NCBI RefSeq assembly: GCF_001884735.1
Contig: NZ_MJAP01000038.1
Coordinates: 1-43,715 of the forward strand
Direction of reading: 5' to 3'
Length of the DNA: 43,715 nucleotides
Source of the DNA: Natronohydrobacter thiooxidans
GTDB taxonomy: Bacteria; Pseudomonadota; Alphaproteobacteria; Rhodobacterales; Rhodobacteraceae
Part shown: in pieces, positions 15,047 to 23,048 of the stretch
Position numbering within the stretch: position 1 is the first letter of the stretch
Layout: every line of letters starts with the position of its first letter
The notes under the pieces: generated by a model
What the model saw: only the letters and a program-made list of their open reading frames with translations
Told to the model about the DNA's origin: nothing
The model's database searches: none
Made by a program: the position numbers and the translations under genes

Positions 15047-16375
15047 CTATCGGAATTTGTTGACGGCGTCTCGGACTGTCTGGAAAACCGCCGGTAAGTC
15101 ACCTCTTGGCACACCACCAAAGGCAAGCCGAAGTGCCTGCGGAACGGCGACGGTCGTTGCGAAGGGCTCTGCACCGGAGGCTGAGATACCGAACTCCTTC
15201 AGGAGTGTAACGATGGGCTCGGCCCGGACACCATTATCAAGCGGCAACCAGGCAAATCCTGCGTTGCGATGCGACAGGATGGACCTTTCGCCCAGAGCGG
15301 TCCGGCAGAGAAGCTGGCGCTCTGCTCCGTCCCGTCTCCGGTTTTGTTCGGATTTTGCCAGAGTGCCATCTTCTATCCAGCTAGTCACCAGACCGGAGAT
15401 CAATGCGGGGGCATTCCAGGTCGTCGCCCTGATCGACTCAAGCAACGTGTCGATATGGGGTTCAGGGGCGATGACGTAGCCCAGACGCAGCCCCGTCGCG
15501 AGGCTCTTGGAAAATCCCCCGACATATATCGTTCGCTCTGGCGCGAGAGCAAAAAGGCTTGGCGGTGGGTCCGGCTCCAGAAAAGCATATGCGGCGTCCT
15601 CGATGATCAACAGATCATGCTTTCGCGCGATCTCGATGATCTGCAGGCGTGTCGCCTTGTCAATGACAGTACCCAAGGGATTGTGAACTGTGGGCATCAG
15701 ATAGACAGCCCGCACTGTCCGCGCGTGGCACTGCCTGTCCAGATCCTCAGGGTCCATTGCACCGCCGCATCCTTCAACCGGAATAAGGTTTAGGCCCTGC
15801 AGCGCGGCGACCGATTTAAAGCCCGGATAGGTCAGGGTGTCGGTCGCGATACCCTCACCGCGTCGGAAAAGCCCCATGAAAATAATCGTCAACCCATGCT
15901 GGGCACCGGAGGTGACCATCAGGCAGTCGGGGTCGACGGGACCAAGCGTTGCCACGAGGCTTTCTGCAATGATCCGACGTTCATGCGTCCGCCCGGCATG
16001 TGGCTGGTAACGCAGCATTGCCTCAAGATCGCCCGCCGCCGCGAGCCGTCGCAGCCCCGCGCGCAGCATGTCAGCATCGCCCGCGTCGCCCGGCATGTTG
16101 AAAACCAGATCGATGAGGCCATCGCTGGCGGTCTGCCGAAGCCCCAGCGTCGGCGGCAGGCCAAGGTCGCGCACATATGTGCCGCGACCAGCCTCGCCAA
16201 CAATCATACCTCTGCGCTCAAGCTCTGCGTAGGCGCGGGTTGCGGTTGCCAGGGCCACTTTGAACCGCTCTGCGAATGCGCGATGCGTCGGCAGTTTGGT
16301 GCCAGGAGCCAGCTTGCCATCCTGGATTGCGGACGAGACCATGTCGGCCAAACGTATGTAGCGGGCTTTCCTCAT
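15047..16375 (-). CDS. MocR-type regulator (GntR wHTH + aminotransferase domain)
   Basis: A 442-aa chimera. Residues about 5-75 are a GntR winged helix (RLADMVSSAIQDGKLAPGTKLPTHRAFAERF). The rest is a fold-type I PLP-binding aminotransferase-like sensor with HNPLGTV (Asn), LLIIEDAAYAFLEPD (Asp/Tyr) and FSKSLATGLRLGY (the PLP lysine in SKS). MocR proteins act as regulators that sense PLP adducts of amino compounds and usually control a divergent gene. Here the divergent gene is the MFS transporter, followed by a D-Ala-D-Ala ligase. DdlR, a MocR-type regulator of a ddl gene in Brevibacillus, is an established precedent. The ligand is likely D-alanine or a D-amino compound. Confidence 0.85.
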   Translation of the reverse strand: MRKARYIRLADMVSSAIQDGKLAPGTKLPTHRAFAERFKVALATATRAYAELERRGMIVGEAGRGTYVRDLGLPPTLGLRQTASDGLIDLVFNMPGDAGDADMLRAGLRRLAAAGDLEAMLRYQPHAGRTHERRIIAESLVATLGPVDPDCLMVTSGAQHGLTIIFMGLFRRGEGIATDTLTYPGFKSVAALQGLNLIPVEGCGGAMDPEDLDRQCHARTVRAVYLMPTVHNPLGTVIDKATRLQIIEIARKHDLLIIEDAAYAFLEPDPPPSLFALAPERTIYVGGFSKSLATGLRLGYVIAPEPHIDTLLESIRATTWNAPALISGLVTSWIEDGTLAKSEQNRRRDGAERQLLCRTALGERSILSHRNAGFAWLPLDNGVRAEPIVTLLKEFGISASGAEPFATTVAVPQALRLAFGGVPRGDLPAVFQTVRDAVNKFR

Positions 16376-16393
16376 ATCCTCACTGTATCTAGT

Positions 16394-16409
16394 ACAATTT
16401 AAAAATTGT
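16394..16409. promoter_or_regulatory. Candidate MocR operator
   Basis: ACAATTT-AA-AAATTGT is a perfect 7-bp palindrome in the 89-base divergent region, flanked by GTAT/ATAC elements (GTATCTAGTAC to the left, TTATAC to the right). It sits 19-34 bases from the mocR ATG and covers the probable promoters of both directions. Confidence 0.5.
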
Positions 16410-16464
16410 TATACCACTTACCTCATGGCATTTCGATCTCATGTCAATTCTCGAGGTCCTGCCT

Positions 16465-17631
16465 ATGCGAAAGTTCATCCCTGTCTCGCTCCTTGCCCTT
16501 GGTCTGTTCACGGTCACATTCGCCGTGAACCTTCAGGCTCCGCTCTACAGTGCCTATGCAGGGCAAAGCGATGTTGGGGCAACGGCGGTAACGGTCGCCT
16601 TCGCGGCCTATGTCGCGGGCCTCATGCCGACGCTGCTGCTGCTCGGGGGGCTGTCGGACAGGATCGGGCGACGAGTCCCGATTGCATTGGCGCTGCTCCT
16701 TGGAGCCCTTGCAACCGCGCTTCTTGTGCAGGTTCCAAGCTGGTCAAGTCTGGTGATCGCACGCGTCCTGCTTGGGATCGGGACCGGTTTCGCAACAACC
16801 GCCGGTGCGGCCTATATGACGGAAATTCTGGGTGCAGACCGCGCGAAAAGCGCCGCCCTCATAGTTACCTCTGCCACTTCACTCGGCTTTGGCGGGGGCG
16901 CGCTGGCGACTGGCATCAGCCTCGGGCTGCAAGGACCAACTTTCCTGCCCGCCAGCTACATCGCGCTGTTCGTGGCGGCTCCGCTCCTCGCCGTGATTGC
17001 TCTCGGACTGCCCCGAATTGACAAGCTCCGCCCAGTATCGCTTCTGCGTCTCCCGGTCTTTCCGATGGGTACCTGGGTTTTCGGCGCGGCAATGGCGCTG
17101 GCCTGGTCCACGACCGGCATGACAATCGCGGTCGTTCCGCTGGAGCTTGCCGCGAACGACCTCAATGGTTGGACAGGGCTGGTCATCTTTCTGGCGATTT
17201 TCGTGGGCTTTCTCTGTCAGCCGATTGCCCGGCGCATGACCAACGAACAGGCGCTCGCCTTGGGTTTCGTCCTGATCCCGCTCGGCTTTCTCGTCCTTTT
17301 GGCCGGAATCTGGCTGAAGGTTCTGGCCTTAGTTCTAATCGGCACCTGCATCACCAGTGCAGCAAGCTATGGCTTCACCTATCTCGCCTCCATGGCGGAA
17401 GTCTCGTTGCGTGCGCCGGATGATCGGGCGCGGGCGACTGCGGGTCTGTTTGTCTATGCATATTTCGGGTTCTCGCTGCCCGTGATCGCCAGCGGCGCAT
17501 TGGCGGATTTGATCGGATTATTAACGGGCATGATGGTTTTCGCGGTCCTCCAGATCTCGCTCACGGCAATGATCGTGATGCTTTGGAAGCGGCGGGCCAC
17601 CCTGCCTGTTGCCAACCTCAATGCCGGGTAG
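16465..17631 (+). CDS. MFS efflux transporter
   Basis: A 388-aa membrane protein with about 12 hydrophobic segments. ATG at 16465 has GAGG 8 bases upstream; an earlier ATG (16441) has none. The signature loop between TM2 and TM3 reads GGLSDRIGRRVPIALAL, the standard MFS A motif (G-x-x-x-D-R-x-G-R-R). The N-terminus MRKFIPVSLLALGLFT is a membrane anchor. It is adjacent to a D-Ala-D-Ala ligase (7-base gap) and under the divergent MocR gene. Probable drug or amino-acid-analogue exporter; the substrate is not determinable from sequence. Confidence 0.85.
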   Translation: MRKFIPVSLLALGLFTVTFAVNLQAPLYSAYAGQSDVGATAVTVAFAAYVAGLMPTLLLLGGLSDRIGRRVPIALALLLGALATALLVQVPSWSSLVIARVLLGIGTGFATTAGAAYMTEILGADRAKSAALIVTSATSLGFGGGALATGISLGLQGPTFLPASYIALFVAAPLLAVIALGLPRIDKLRPVSLLRLPVFPMGTWVFGAAMALAWSTTGMTIAVVPLELAANDLNGWTGLVIFLAIFVGFLCQPIARRMTNEQALALGFVLIPLGFLVLLAGIWLKVLALVLIGTCITSAASYGFTYLASMAEVSLRAPDDRARATAGLFVYAYFGFSLPVIASGALADLIGLLTGMMVFAVLQISLTAMIVMLWKRRATLPVANLNAG

Positions 17632-17638
17632 CATTGCC

Positions 17639-18730
17639 ATGACAGACAGGAAGATCGGTAAGCGCCTGCGGATCATGGTGCTGTTTGGTGGTCGGTCGGA
17701 TGAACACGAGGTATCTGTTCTGTCGGCCGTGAATGTCCTTACCGCAATGGATCGCGAGAAGTATGAACCGGTGCCGGTCTATATCGGGCGTGACGGCCGA
17801 TGGCGACCCAGCGATTACGCAGCGGGCTCACTCGCGCGGCCGACATACGGGCCGTGTGTCTTCCCGGTTCCGGGCGGGCGAGGGCATTTGGTTTACCTCT
17901 CTGCAGATGGGCGTGTCGGAAAGCTGCAGCCCGTTGATGCGATCTTTCCGGTGCTGCATGGCCAATGGGGCGAAGATGGCTCGATACAGGGAGCGGTCAT
18001 CACCGCAGGCGTTCCCTTGGTCGGATGCGGCATTCTGGGTTCGGCAAATGCGCTGGACAAGGACATTGCGAAGCGACTGTTGGGCGAGGCGGGATTACCG
18101 GTCGCCCTATCCATGACACTGCGCCGGGGACATCCAGAACCTTTTGAGAAGCTGAGAGAAAAGCTGGGTGCTCCGTTCTTCCTGAAGCCCGTCACTCAAG
18201 GATCGTCGGTTGGCGTCGGAAAGGTTGAAACCGATGAAGAGTATCGAGCTGTTCTGTCAAAGGGCTTCGAACTCGATCACCGGATGATGGCGGAGGAGCA
18301 TATCACGGGGCGCGAGATTGAATGCGCTGTCCTTGAGGGGACGGACGGGTCCCTATGTGTTTCGAAACCGGGTGAGATTATCCCGTCTGCCACGCATGCT
18401 TTCTACACATATGATGCAAAATACATAGACCCTGACGGTGCCGAATTACGCGTCCCGGCCGACCTGCCCGTCGACAAGGAAGCGTCGCTTCGCGCAATGG
18501 CCGCACAGGCGTTTCGAGCTGTTGGATGCGACGGAATGGCTCGCGTCGATTTTTTCCTAAAGGCTGATGGCGAACTGGTCGTGAACGAACTGAACACCAT
18601 GCCCGGGTTCACGGACATCAGCATGTATCCGAAGTTGATGGCTGCTAGCGGGATCGCCGGGCCTGAGCTGATCGACAGATTGATCGCCCATGGTTTGGCA
18701 CGCTTTCGAACCGAAAACAGTGGTCAGTAA
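17639..18730 (+). CDS. ddl: D-alanine--D-alanine ligase
   Basis: A 363-aa ATP-grasp enzyme that joins two D-alanines for peptidoglycan. Visible motifs: FGGRSDEHEVSVLSA near the N-terminus, VLHGQWGEDGSIQG, FFLKPVTQGSSVGVGKV (ATP-binding loop), MMAEEHITGREIECAVL, then FYTYDAKY (omega-loop K-Y of D-Ala-specific enzymes) and GMARVDFFL...ELNTMPGFT (Mg ligands). Length is normal for the VanA-like Ddl group. ATG 17639 is close to the transporter stop; 17624 is an alternative. The KY motif argues for D-Ala-D-Ala rather than D-lactate product. An extra ligase with a transporter and a MocR regulator recalls D-cycloserine resistance loci (dcsI ligase plus membrane protein). Confidence 0.9.
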   Translation: MTDRKIGKRLRIMVLFGGRSDEHEVSVLSAVNVLTAMDREKYEPVPVYIGRDGRWRPSDYAAGSLARPTYGPCVFPVPGGRGHLVYLSADGRVGKLQPVDAIFPVLHGQWGEDGSIQGAVITAGVPLVGCGILGSANALDKDIAKRLLGEAGLPVALSMTLRRGHPEPFEKLREKLGAPFFLKPVTQGSSVGVGKVETDEEYRAVLSKGFELDHRMMAEEHITGREIECAVLEGTDGSLCVSKPGEIIPSATHAFYTYDAKYIDPDGAELRVPADLPVDKEASLRAMAAQAFRAVGCDGMARVDFFLKADGELVVNELNTMPGFTDISMYPKLMAASGIAGPELIDRLIAHGLARFRTENSGQ

Positions 18731-18815
18731 CGCAGCTGCATTCAGCGGCAGATCAGCGAAGCTGCCATTCGCCCATTCCGCAGCGTTGGTCGAAGTTGGG
18801 CTCTTTTCGACGTTG

Positions 18816-19000
18816 GCAAGCCCCGCAAGCGGGGCCGGGCTGCTGAGGCTTCACCCTGAATTCGGACCCTGCTGCCTTCCTGCGCCAATACGCCTTGATC
18901 TGTCTCTTCCTGAGCCAGGCCAAGGCGTTTGCTACATGGGCGCCATCACGATCCGCTTTCAGCCCTTTCGGGTCTGTATCCCTCTTGCAAGGCGGGCGCG
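18816..19000. repeat. Dispersed repeat, copy A
   Basis: It begins GCAAGCCCCGC with a hairpin (CCCCGC-AAG-CGGGG), continues CGGGCTGCTGAGGCTT, and ends near ATCCCTCTTGC. A diverged copy is at 27990-28180. Both lie just downstream of the stop of a minus-strand gene (H-NS here, the parA partner there). The stretch 18731-18815 before it holds nothing else I can identify. Confidence 0.6.
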
Positions 19001-19049
19001 GTCGATAATCTGATCTGACGCCACGAGTTGACCGCGACATCATAGATCA

Positions 19050-19370
19050 TTAGCCGATGGCCATGTCCTCTGCCGCTTTGCCCGCTTCCAACGCCTCCAC
19101 GAACCACAGCGGTTTGCGCCCCCGGCCGGACCAGGTGAGTGCCGGGTTCTCAGGGTGGCGGTATTTCGGCGCGACGGGTGCGCGTTTGGGTTTGGCTTCA
19201 CTGTCGACCAGTTCGGCCAGCGAATAGCCCAACTCCCTGGCGAATGCATCAACCTTGGCGCGGGCCTCTGCTTTCTGTCGGTCCTCATAGGTGGTGATTG
19301 CCTTGGCGATGTCCTTGTGCATTTTCTTCAGCTCGCTGAGCGACAGCGCCTCGAGATCGAAATCAGCCAT
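19050..19370 (-). CDS. H-NS-family nucleoid protein
   Basis: A 106-aa protein. ATG 19370 (MADFDLEALSLSELKKMHKD) is chosen over upstream options because the family starts there. The N-terminal half is a helical oligomerization region (LKKMHKDIAKAITTYEDRQKAEARAKV). The C-terminus PKYRHPENPALTWSGRGRKPLWFVEAL carries the AT-hook-like H-NS DNA-binding motif (T-W-S/T-G-R-G-R/K-x-P). HvrA/H-NS proteins silence foreign AT-rich DNA. On a plasmid such 'stealth' proteins reduce the fitness cost of transfer, which is inference here. The cargo at 21-27 kb looks less GC-rich than the backbone and would be a natural target. Confidence 0.85.
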   Translation of the reverse strand: MADFDLEALSLSELKKMHKDIAKAITTYEDRQKAEARAKVDAFARELGYSLAELVDSEAKPKRAPVAPKYRHPENPALTWSGRGRKPLWFVEALEAGKAAEDMAIG

Positions 19371-19802
19371 GTGATGCTTTCCGTGTCCTGAATGATCCTG
19401 CACGGTAGCCTGTATCGGCATGGCCTCGCAACTCCCGGCGGGCGAGGGCAGGGGTGGCGGAAATCTGTGATCTGCTGGCTCTGCTGCCAGGGGCGTGCCG
19501 GGCTTGGGTCCTGACAGGCCATGTTGGCCGGATGACAGGGTTTGGCATTGGCTTCCCCGTGTCGCTCTGGCTTCTGGTCCATCCCTTCGACTGACAATCC
19601 CCTAATCCCGTTCGGGCTCCTGCGCGCAACCCCGCGTCAGTCCGGGCCGTGTTGGCCGCCTGTGGCGTCCTGCCCGCTCCACCCCGGTCCTCTGGGGGTT
19701 TCCGGCGTCCGTTCCGTCCACCGTGCACGCGTCACCCGACGGGCTTTTTCCGGGGTTGCCTTCGGGACGGTCCCGAAGACAGGACACATAAGGAAGCTAG
19801 AC
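19371..19802. other. Long leader between H-NS and ssb genes
   Basis: 432 bases with no convincing gene. The only clear structure is CTTCGGGA-CGG-TCCCGAAG (19760-19778), a perfect 8-bp stem with a 3-base loop, 24 bases before the ssb ATG. It could regulate ssb translation or be an SSB/repressor target. Confidence 0.4.
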
Positions 19803-20209
19803 ATGCGAGACACATCGTCATCCTCGCAGGCCCACTTGGCCAGAAACCCGAAGCCCGCACCACGCAAGGCGGCACCAACATCACGAATTTCAGCCTCGCC
19901 ACCTCCCGCCCCCGCCTCTCGGAAGGTCGCGTGTTGCGCGACGAGAACGGCTACCGGGTCATGGACACCGAATGGCACCGCATCACCTGCTTCAACGGTC
20001 TCGGCAAGACGGTCGCGGAGCATTGCAAAAAGGGCATGAAGGTCCTCGTCCATGGCCGCATCCACTACACGAAATGGACCGATGCGGCAGGCAACGACCG
20101 CTACGGCTGCGAGATCATCGCCGAGAAGGTCGACTTCCTGAGCCGCCCGAAATCGGCCGAGAGTGAAAACCCCGAGCTCGCCTGTCGCGACGACGAGATC
20201 CCGTTCTGA
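19803..20209 (+). CDS. ssb: Single-stranded DNA-binding protein, frameshifted at its start
   Basis: The OB-fold body is plainly SSB: IVILAGPLGQKPEARTTQGG, FSLATSRPRLSEGRVLRDENGY, DTEWHRITCFNGLGKTVAEH, KVLVHGRIHYTKWTD, and the acidic tip ENPELACRDDEIPF ending in the D-x-I-P-F partner-binding motif. AGGAAG and ATG at 19803 form a good start, but the ATG frame is not the SSB frame. The nucleotides read ATGCGAGACACATCGTC; removing one AC dinucleotide would give MRDIVILAG, the expected start. No ATG, GTG or TTG exists in the SSB frame between a remote TTG at 19649 and the body. So this is either a sequencing or slippage error, or a gene inactivated at codon 4. Confidence 0.75.
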
Positions 20210-20231
20210 GAGGAACGGGGCCTCCCCAAGG

Positions 20232-20253
20232 CCCGGCGGGGCAACCCGCCGGG
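20232..20253 (+). terminator. Hairpin terminator after ssb
   Basis: CCCGGCGGG-GCAA-CCCGCCGGG is a perfect 9-bp stem with a GNRA-type 4-base loop, 22 bases after the ssb stop, followed by TTCGGG rather than a T-run. Likely transcript end. Confidence 0.6.
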
Positions 20254-20695
20254 TTCGGGCTGTTCGTGAAAGCGGTCATTCGCCGCAGTGGCAGCATGCG
20301 CCGAACTGACCGGCGGCTGTTGGCAGCGAGCGGAGTTTGCAAAGTTGAGTGTCGTCGTTGCGGTTCTCGACTTGCCCGACCCATACCGGCCGGTCGGCCT
20401 CGACCAATGCTGAGCGGCCACAATCCTGGAAACCGACATTCGACTGACGCCGCAGCAAGGTATCGGCAACGATGGTGGCGAGCCGACTCCGGACACGTCT
20501 CTCTCATGCTGTGTTTACAGCTTCCATCACCGCCATTCGTGCCAAGTGCACACCTCAATGATGCTTGCATAAAAGACGACTTTGGCAGGGCACAGCCGTT
20601 GCAAGTCTTTCTCAGAATGGACATCCTGCGGTTAAAGGAATTTGAACAAGGGGTTTGATATGAATGCGGGCGCGGGCAAAGGTTACGGGTGAACT
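20254..20695. other. Gap without gene before the IS3 remnant
   Basis: About 440 bases. Several short frames exist on both strands, but none shows family features. The segment from about 20270 to 20460 looks like the decayed non-coding sequence often found next to insertion sequences in Rhodobacterales. No promoter or repeat could be assigned. Confidence 0.35.
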
Positions 20696-20800
20696 TGGCT
20701 CAACAACCGCCGCCTCCTAGAACTGATCGGGAACATCCCGCCCGAAGAGGCAGAGGCCAATTTCTATGCAACTCTGGAAACTGGCGCCCTTGCAGCATAA
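20696..20800 (+). pseudogene. IS3-family transposase (OrfB) C-terminal remnant
   Basis: The frame encodes WLNNRRLLELIGNIPPEEAE and then ANFYATLETGALAA before the stop. This is the C-terminal end of IS3-type integrases (usually W-x-N-x-x-R-x-H/L...G-x-x-x-P-x-E-x-E...Y). A stop codon lies a few codons upstream (Y-G-stop-T-W), and nothing of the DDE core remains. It sits next to the lysR stop and marks a cargo boundary. Confidence 0.7.
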
Positions 20801-20810
20801 CTTAACGAAA

Positions 20811-21764
20811 TCAGCCTCCGGCGGACCCGGCACGCTTCAGTGCGTCAGAGGCCATGAGCTGGGCCATGTCCGAAATCTCGTCTGACACGACGTCCCGCAT
20901 CGTTTGTGCGAACGCGACCGCAAGGGCAGAGGAAGTAGCCTGCGGAAAAATTGCAGCGAAATCGAAATTTATTGAAGGTGTGAATGGTCTTATGACAAAC
21001 TGGCTGCGATCAGCGCCCAGAACTGAAAACATATCAATGACTGCAAGCCCCAAACCCAGCGCAACATAACTGGCCACAGTGTTGGAATAGAGTGTCTGCA
21101 CAGTAGGACCGACCCGAATGCCGGAAAGCTGCATCACTGATTCCACCTGTAATCTGAGCAGACTGCTTGTGCCAAGTGCGACAAAAGGCTCTCCATTCAG
21201 ATCGCGCGCAGAGATGGCGCACTTTTTTGCCAAGGGGTGGCGCAAAGGAATTAGGCAGACTGCCTCTGATTTGGGCATCTCCAATCTGCGAATATCGGTC
21301 CTTTCAGGTGGCACACGGCCAAAACCAAGATCGAACTCATTACGGGTCAACGAATCAACGATATGCATGGAGGTGTCGGAGTGAACGAAGAAATCGACAT
21401 CTGGATGAGAGATCTTGAAACGGCGGATCGCTTCGGGCAATGCGCCAGAGGACAGAGTCGGCATGGCGGCAATTCGCAATTGTCCCCCTTTGCTTGTCCG
21501 CAGATGCGCCGCGGAATCGCGGATACGCTGCACGTTGGAAAAGTATCTTTCTACGTCTCTGTATAACTTTAGCGCTTCTTCAGTGGCGGTCACACGCGCG
21601 CCGTGGCGATGAAACAGCGTTAGCTGTAATTCGGCTTCAAAGTCTTGAATCAAGCGGCTTACCGCAGGCTGGGATATGTTCAGAATTCTTCCCGCACCTG
21701 TCATGCTTCCGCTGATGATAACGGCGCGGAATGCCTGTAACTGACGATGATTCAATCCCTGCAT
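20811..21764 (-). CDS. LysR-family transcriptional regulator
   Basis: A 317-aa protein. The N-terminal helix-turn-helix (about 5-64) reads LNHRQLQAFRAVIISGSMTG...LNISQPAVSRLIQDFEAEL. The remainder is a two-lobed effector-binding domain (LRIAAMPTLSSGALPEAIRRF, EFDLGFGRVPPE, YVALGLGLAVIDMF). It is divergent from the DUF4392/TTT operon with 180 bases between the starts, the usual arrangement for a LysR activator of its neighbour. The ligand is probably the transported acid. It belongs to the NocR/OccR-like branch by feel, which I cannot prove. Confidence 0.85.
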   Translation of the reverse strand: MQGLNHRQLQAFRAVIISGSMTGAGRILNISQPAVSRLIQDFEAELQLTLFHRHGARVTATEEALKLYRDVERYFSNVQRIRDSAAHLRTSKGGQLRIAAMPTLSSGALPEAIRRFKISHPDVDFFVHSDTSMHIVDSLTRNEFDLGFGRVPPERTDIRRLEMPKSEAVCLIPLRHPLAKKCAISARDLNGEPFVALGTSSLLRLQVESVMQLSGIRVGPTVQTLYSNTVASYVALGLGLAVIDMFSVLGADRSQFVIRPFTPSINFDFAAIFPQATSSALAVAFAQTMRDVVSDEISDMAQLMASDALKRAGSAGG

Positions 21765-21850
21765 CGCGGCGCTCCTTATGCAGGATGCTAGGCACCTACT
21801 CTCGGAAATGTCAATTGAACCGCGGATATCCGGTCAGAGTATAACCAAAG

Positions 21851-21862
21851 TGCATACCTGCA
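21851..21862. promoter_or_regulatory. Candidate LysR binding site
   Basis: TGCA-TACC-TGCA, itself flanked by CCAA on the left and TTGG on the right, forms an interrupted palindrome of the T-N11-A type. It lies between the divergent lysR and DUF4392 genes. Confidence 0.45.
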
Positions 21863-21944
21863 TTGGAAAATTCGATTTTGTTACAAAAGGTTTGTTCTGC
21901 ATGTTGCCCCCAGCAGAAAATGTTTCAGGAAAGAGGAAGTGCCT

Positions 21945-22985
21945 GTGTCTGATATTGCAGGGGAATACATCGATCGCCTTGTTACAGTTGAGATGAGAAA
22001 TCGTGGGATGAACCACGGGATCATTTCTCAGATTTACAACGAGGCGCGGCGTGAAGGTGGGGGGCGGCCGATCACGGCGCGCGCAGCCGAGGCGCTTGTT
22101 GAGCATGTCGGGGAAGGAGATGTTGTTCTGATTGTGACGGGCGCTGGATACGCCCCGGAAGTACCCAACGGTGAGAGTGATGGCCCTCCGGGTGCAGCAT
22201 CCATCGCCCGCGCCCTTTACTGGGGTCTGAAGGCCGTACCAGTCTATGTCAGCGAGGTTTGCCACGCTCCGCCGGTGGTGGCATCAAGCGATGCAGCGGG
22301 GGTCATGATCAGAGATTATGGTCTGGCCAAGTCTCGCAGAATGGGCGGGGCCATGGTCACTGCACCAGAAGAACAGTCCGAAATCGACGCCTGGGCCGAT
22401 GACATTCTAGATCGGATGGCACCAAAGGCGATCATTGCGATTGAACGCCTCGGCCCGAACGAGAGCGGTATCGTACATTACTCGACCGGCGTCGCGCCGG
22501 GCAATTGTGTCAACTTGTCGCCGCTATTCGATAAGGCCGCGGAGCGTGGCATTCTGTCCATCGGGATCGGCGATAACGGCAACGAAATCGGCTTTGGGCG
22601 GATTCACAGCTTCATGCAGGATTTCCACCCTTATGGTCGCGAGACACAGACAGACAAGCCCGGCGGTGCCGTCACCGTGACCCCGACGGATATCTTTCTG
22701 CCAGCATCCGTGTCCAACTGGGGCGCCTACGGTGTCGCGGCGATGCTTGGGGTGCTGCTTAGGGATCGAGATCTGGTGCAAACACCGCAGCTGGAAGAAC
22801 GCATTGTCAAGGCATGCCTTGATGCGGGCGGCTGGGAGATGCGCTACTGCACCTCGCGTTTCATCGTCGATGGTACGGAGGGGGAAAGCTCGATGGCGAT
22901 CGTGCAGTTGCTGCGCGATCTTGTCCGGCTCAATATTGCGGCGCCGGATCGCGGACTCTCTCATGGAAAGATGAAATCCGTCTGA
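21945..22985 (+). CDS. D-glutamate cyclase-like protein (DUF4392), copy 1
   Basis: A 346-aa protein from GTG at 21945, chosen by alignment with copy 2 (SDIAGEYIDRLVTVEMRNR); GAGGAAG lies upstream. It is a full-length DUF4392/GLUCM_C-type protein: GDVVLIVTGAGYAPE, PNGESDGPPGAASIAR, AIIAIERLGPNESGIVHYST, SIGIGDNGNEIGFGRI and RYCTSRFIVDGTEGESSMA. In mammals the same domain is the C-terminal part of DGLUCY, which cyclizes D-glutamate to 5-oxo-D-proline. There it follows DUF1445, which is absent here. So it is a stand-alone cyclase-like enzyme whose substrate is inferred, not proven. Confidence 0.8.
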   Translation: MSDIAGEYIDRLVTVEMRNRGMNHGIISQIYNEARREGGGRPITARAAEALVEHVGEGDVVLIVTGAGYAPEVPNGESDGPPGAASIARALYWGLKAVPVYVSEVCHAPPVVASSDAAGVMIRDYGLAKSRRMGGAMVTAPEEQSEIDAWADDILDRMAPKAIIAIERLGPNESGIVHYSTGVAPGNCVNLSPLFDKAAERGILSIGIGDNGNEIGFGRIHSFMQDFHPYGRETQTDKPGGAVTVTPTDIFLPASVSNWGAYGVAAMLGVLLRDRDLVQTPQLEERIVKACLDAGGWEMRYCTSRFIVDGTEGESSMAIVQLLRDLVRLNIAAPDRGLSHGKMKSV

Positions 22986-23000
22986 TTTCTGCGGTTTTGT

Positions 23001-23022
23001 ATGTGGTCGTTGCCGACCACAT
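23001..23022 (+). other. Intercistronic hairpin between the two DUF4392 genes
   Basis: ATGTGGTCG-TTGC-CGACCACAT is a perfect 9-bp stem with a 4-base loop and no T-run, in a 63-base gap. It probably tunes mRNA decay between copies rather than ending transcription. Confidence 0.55.
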
Positions 23023-23048
23023 CCCGCCCATCAAGAACTGGAAAGAGC

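Noticed and set aside
18573..18587. GAAC-N7-GAAC resembling a LexA box
   Set aside because: It lies within the ddl coding sequence (residues ELVVNELN), far from any promoter; chance match.
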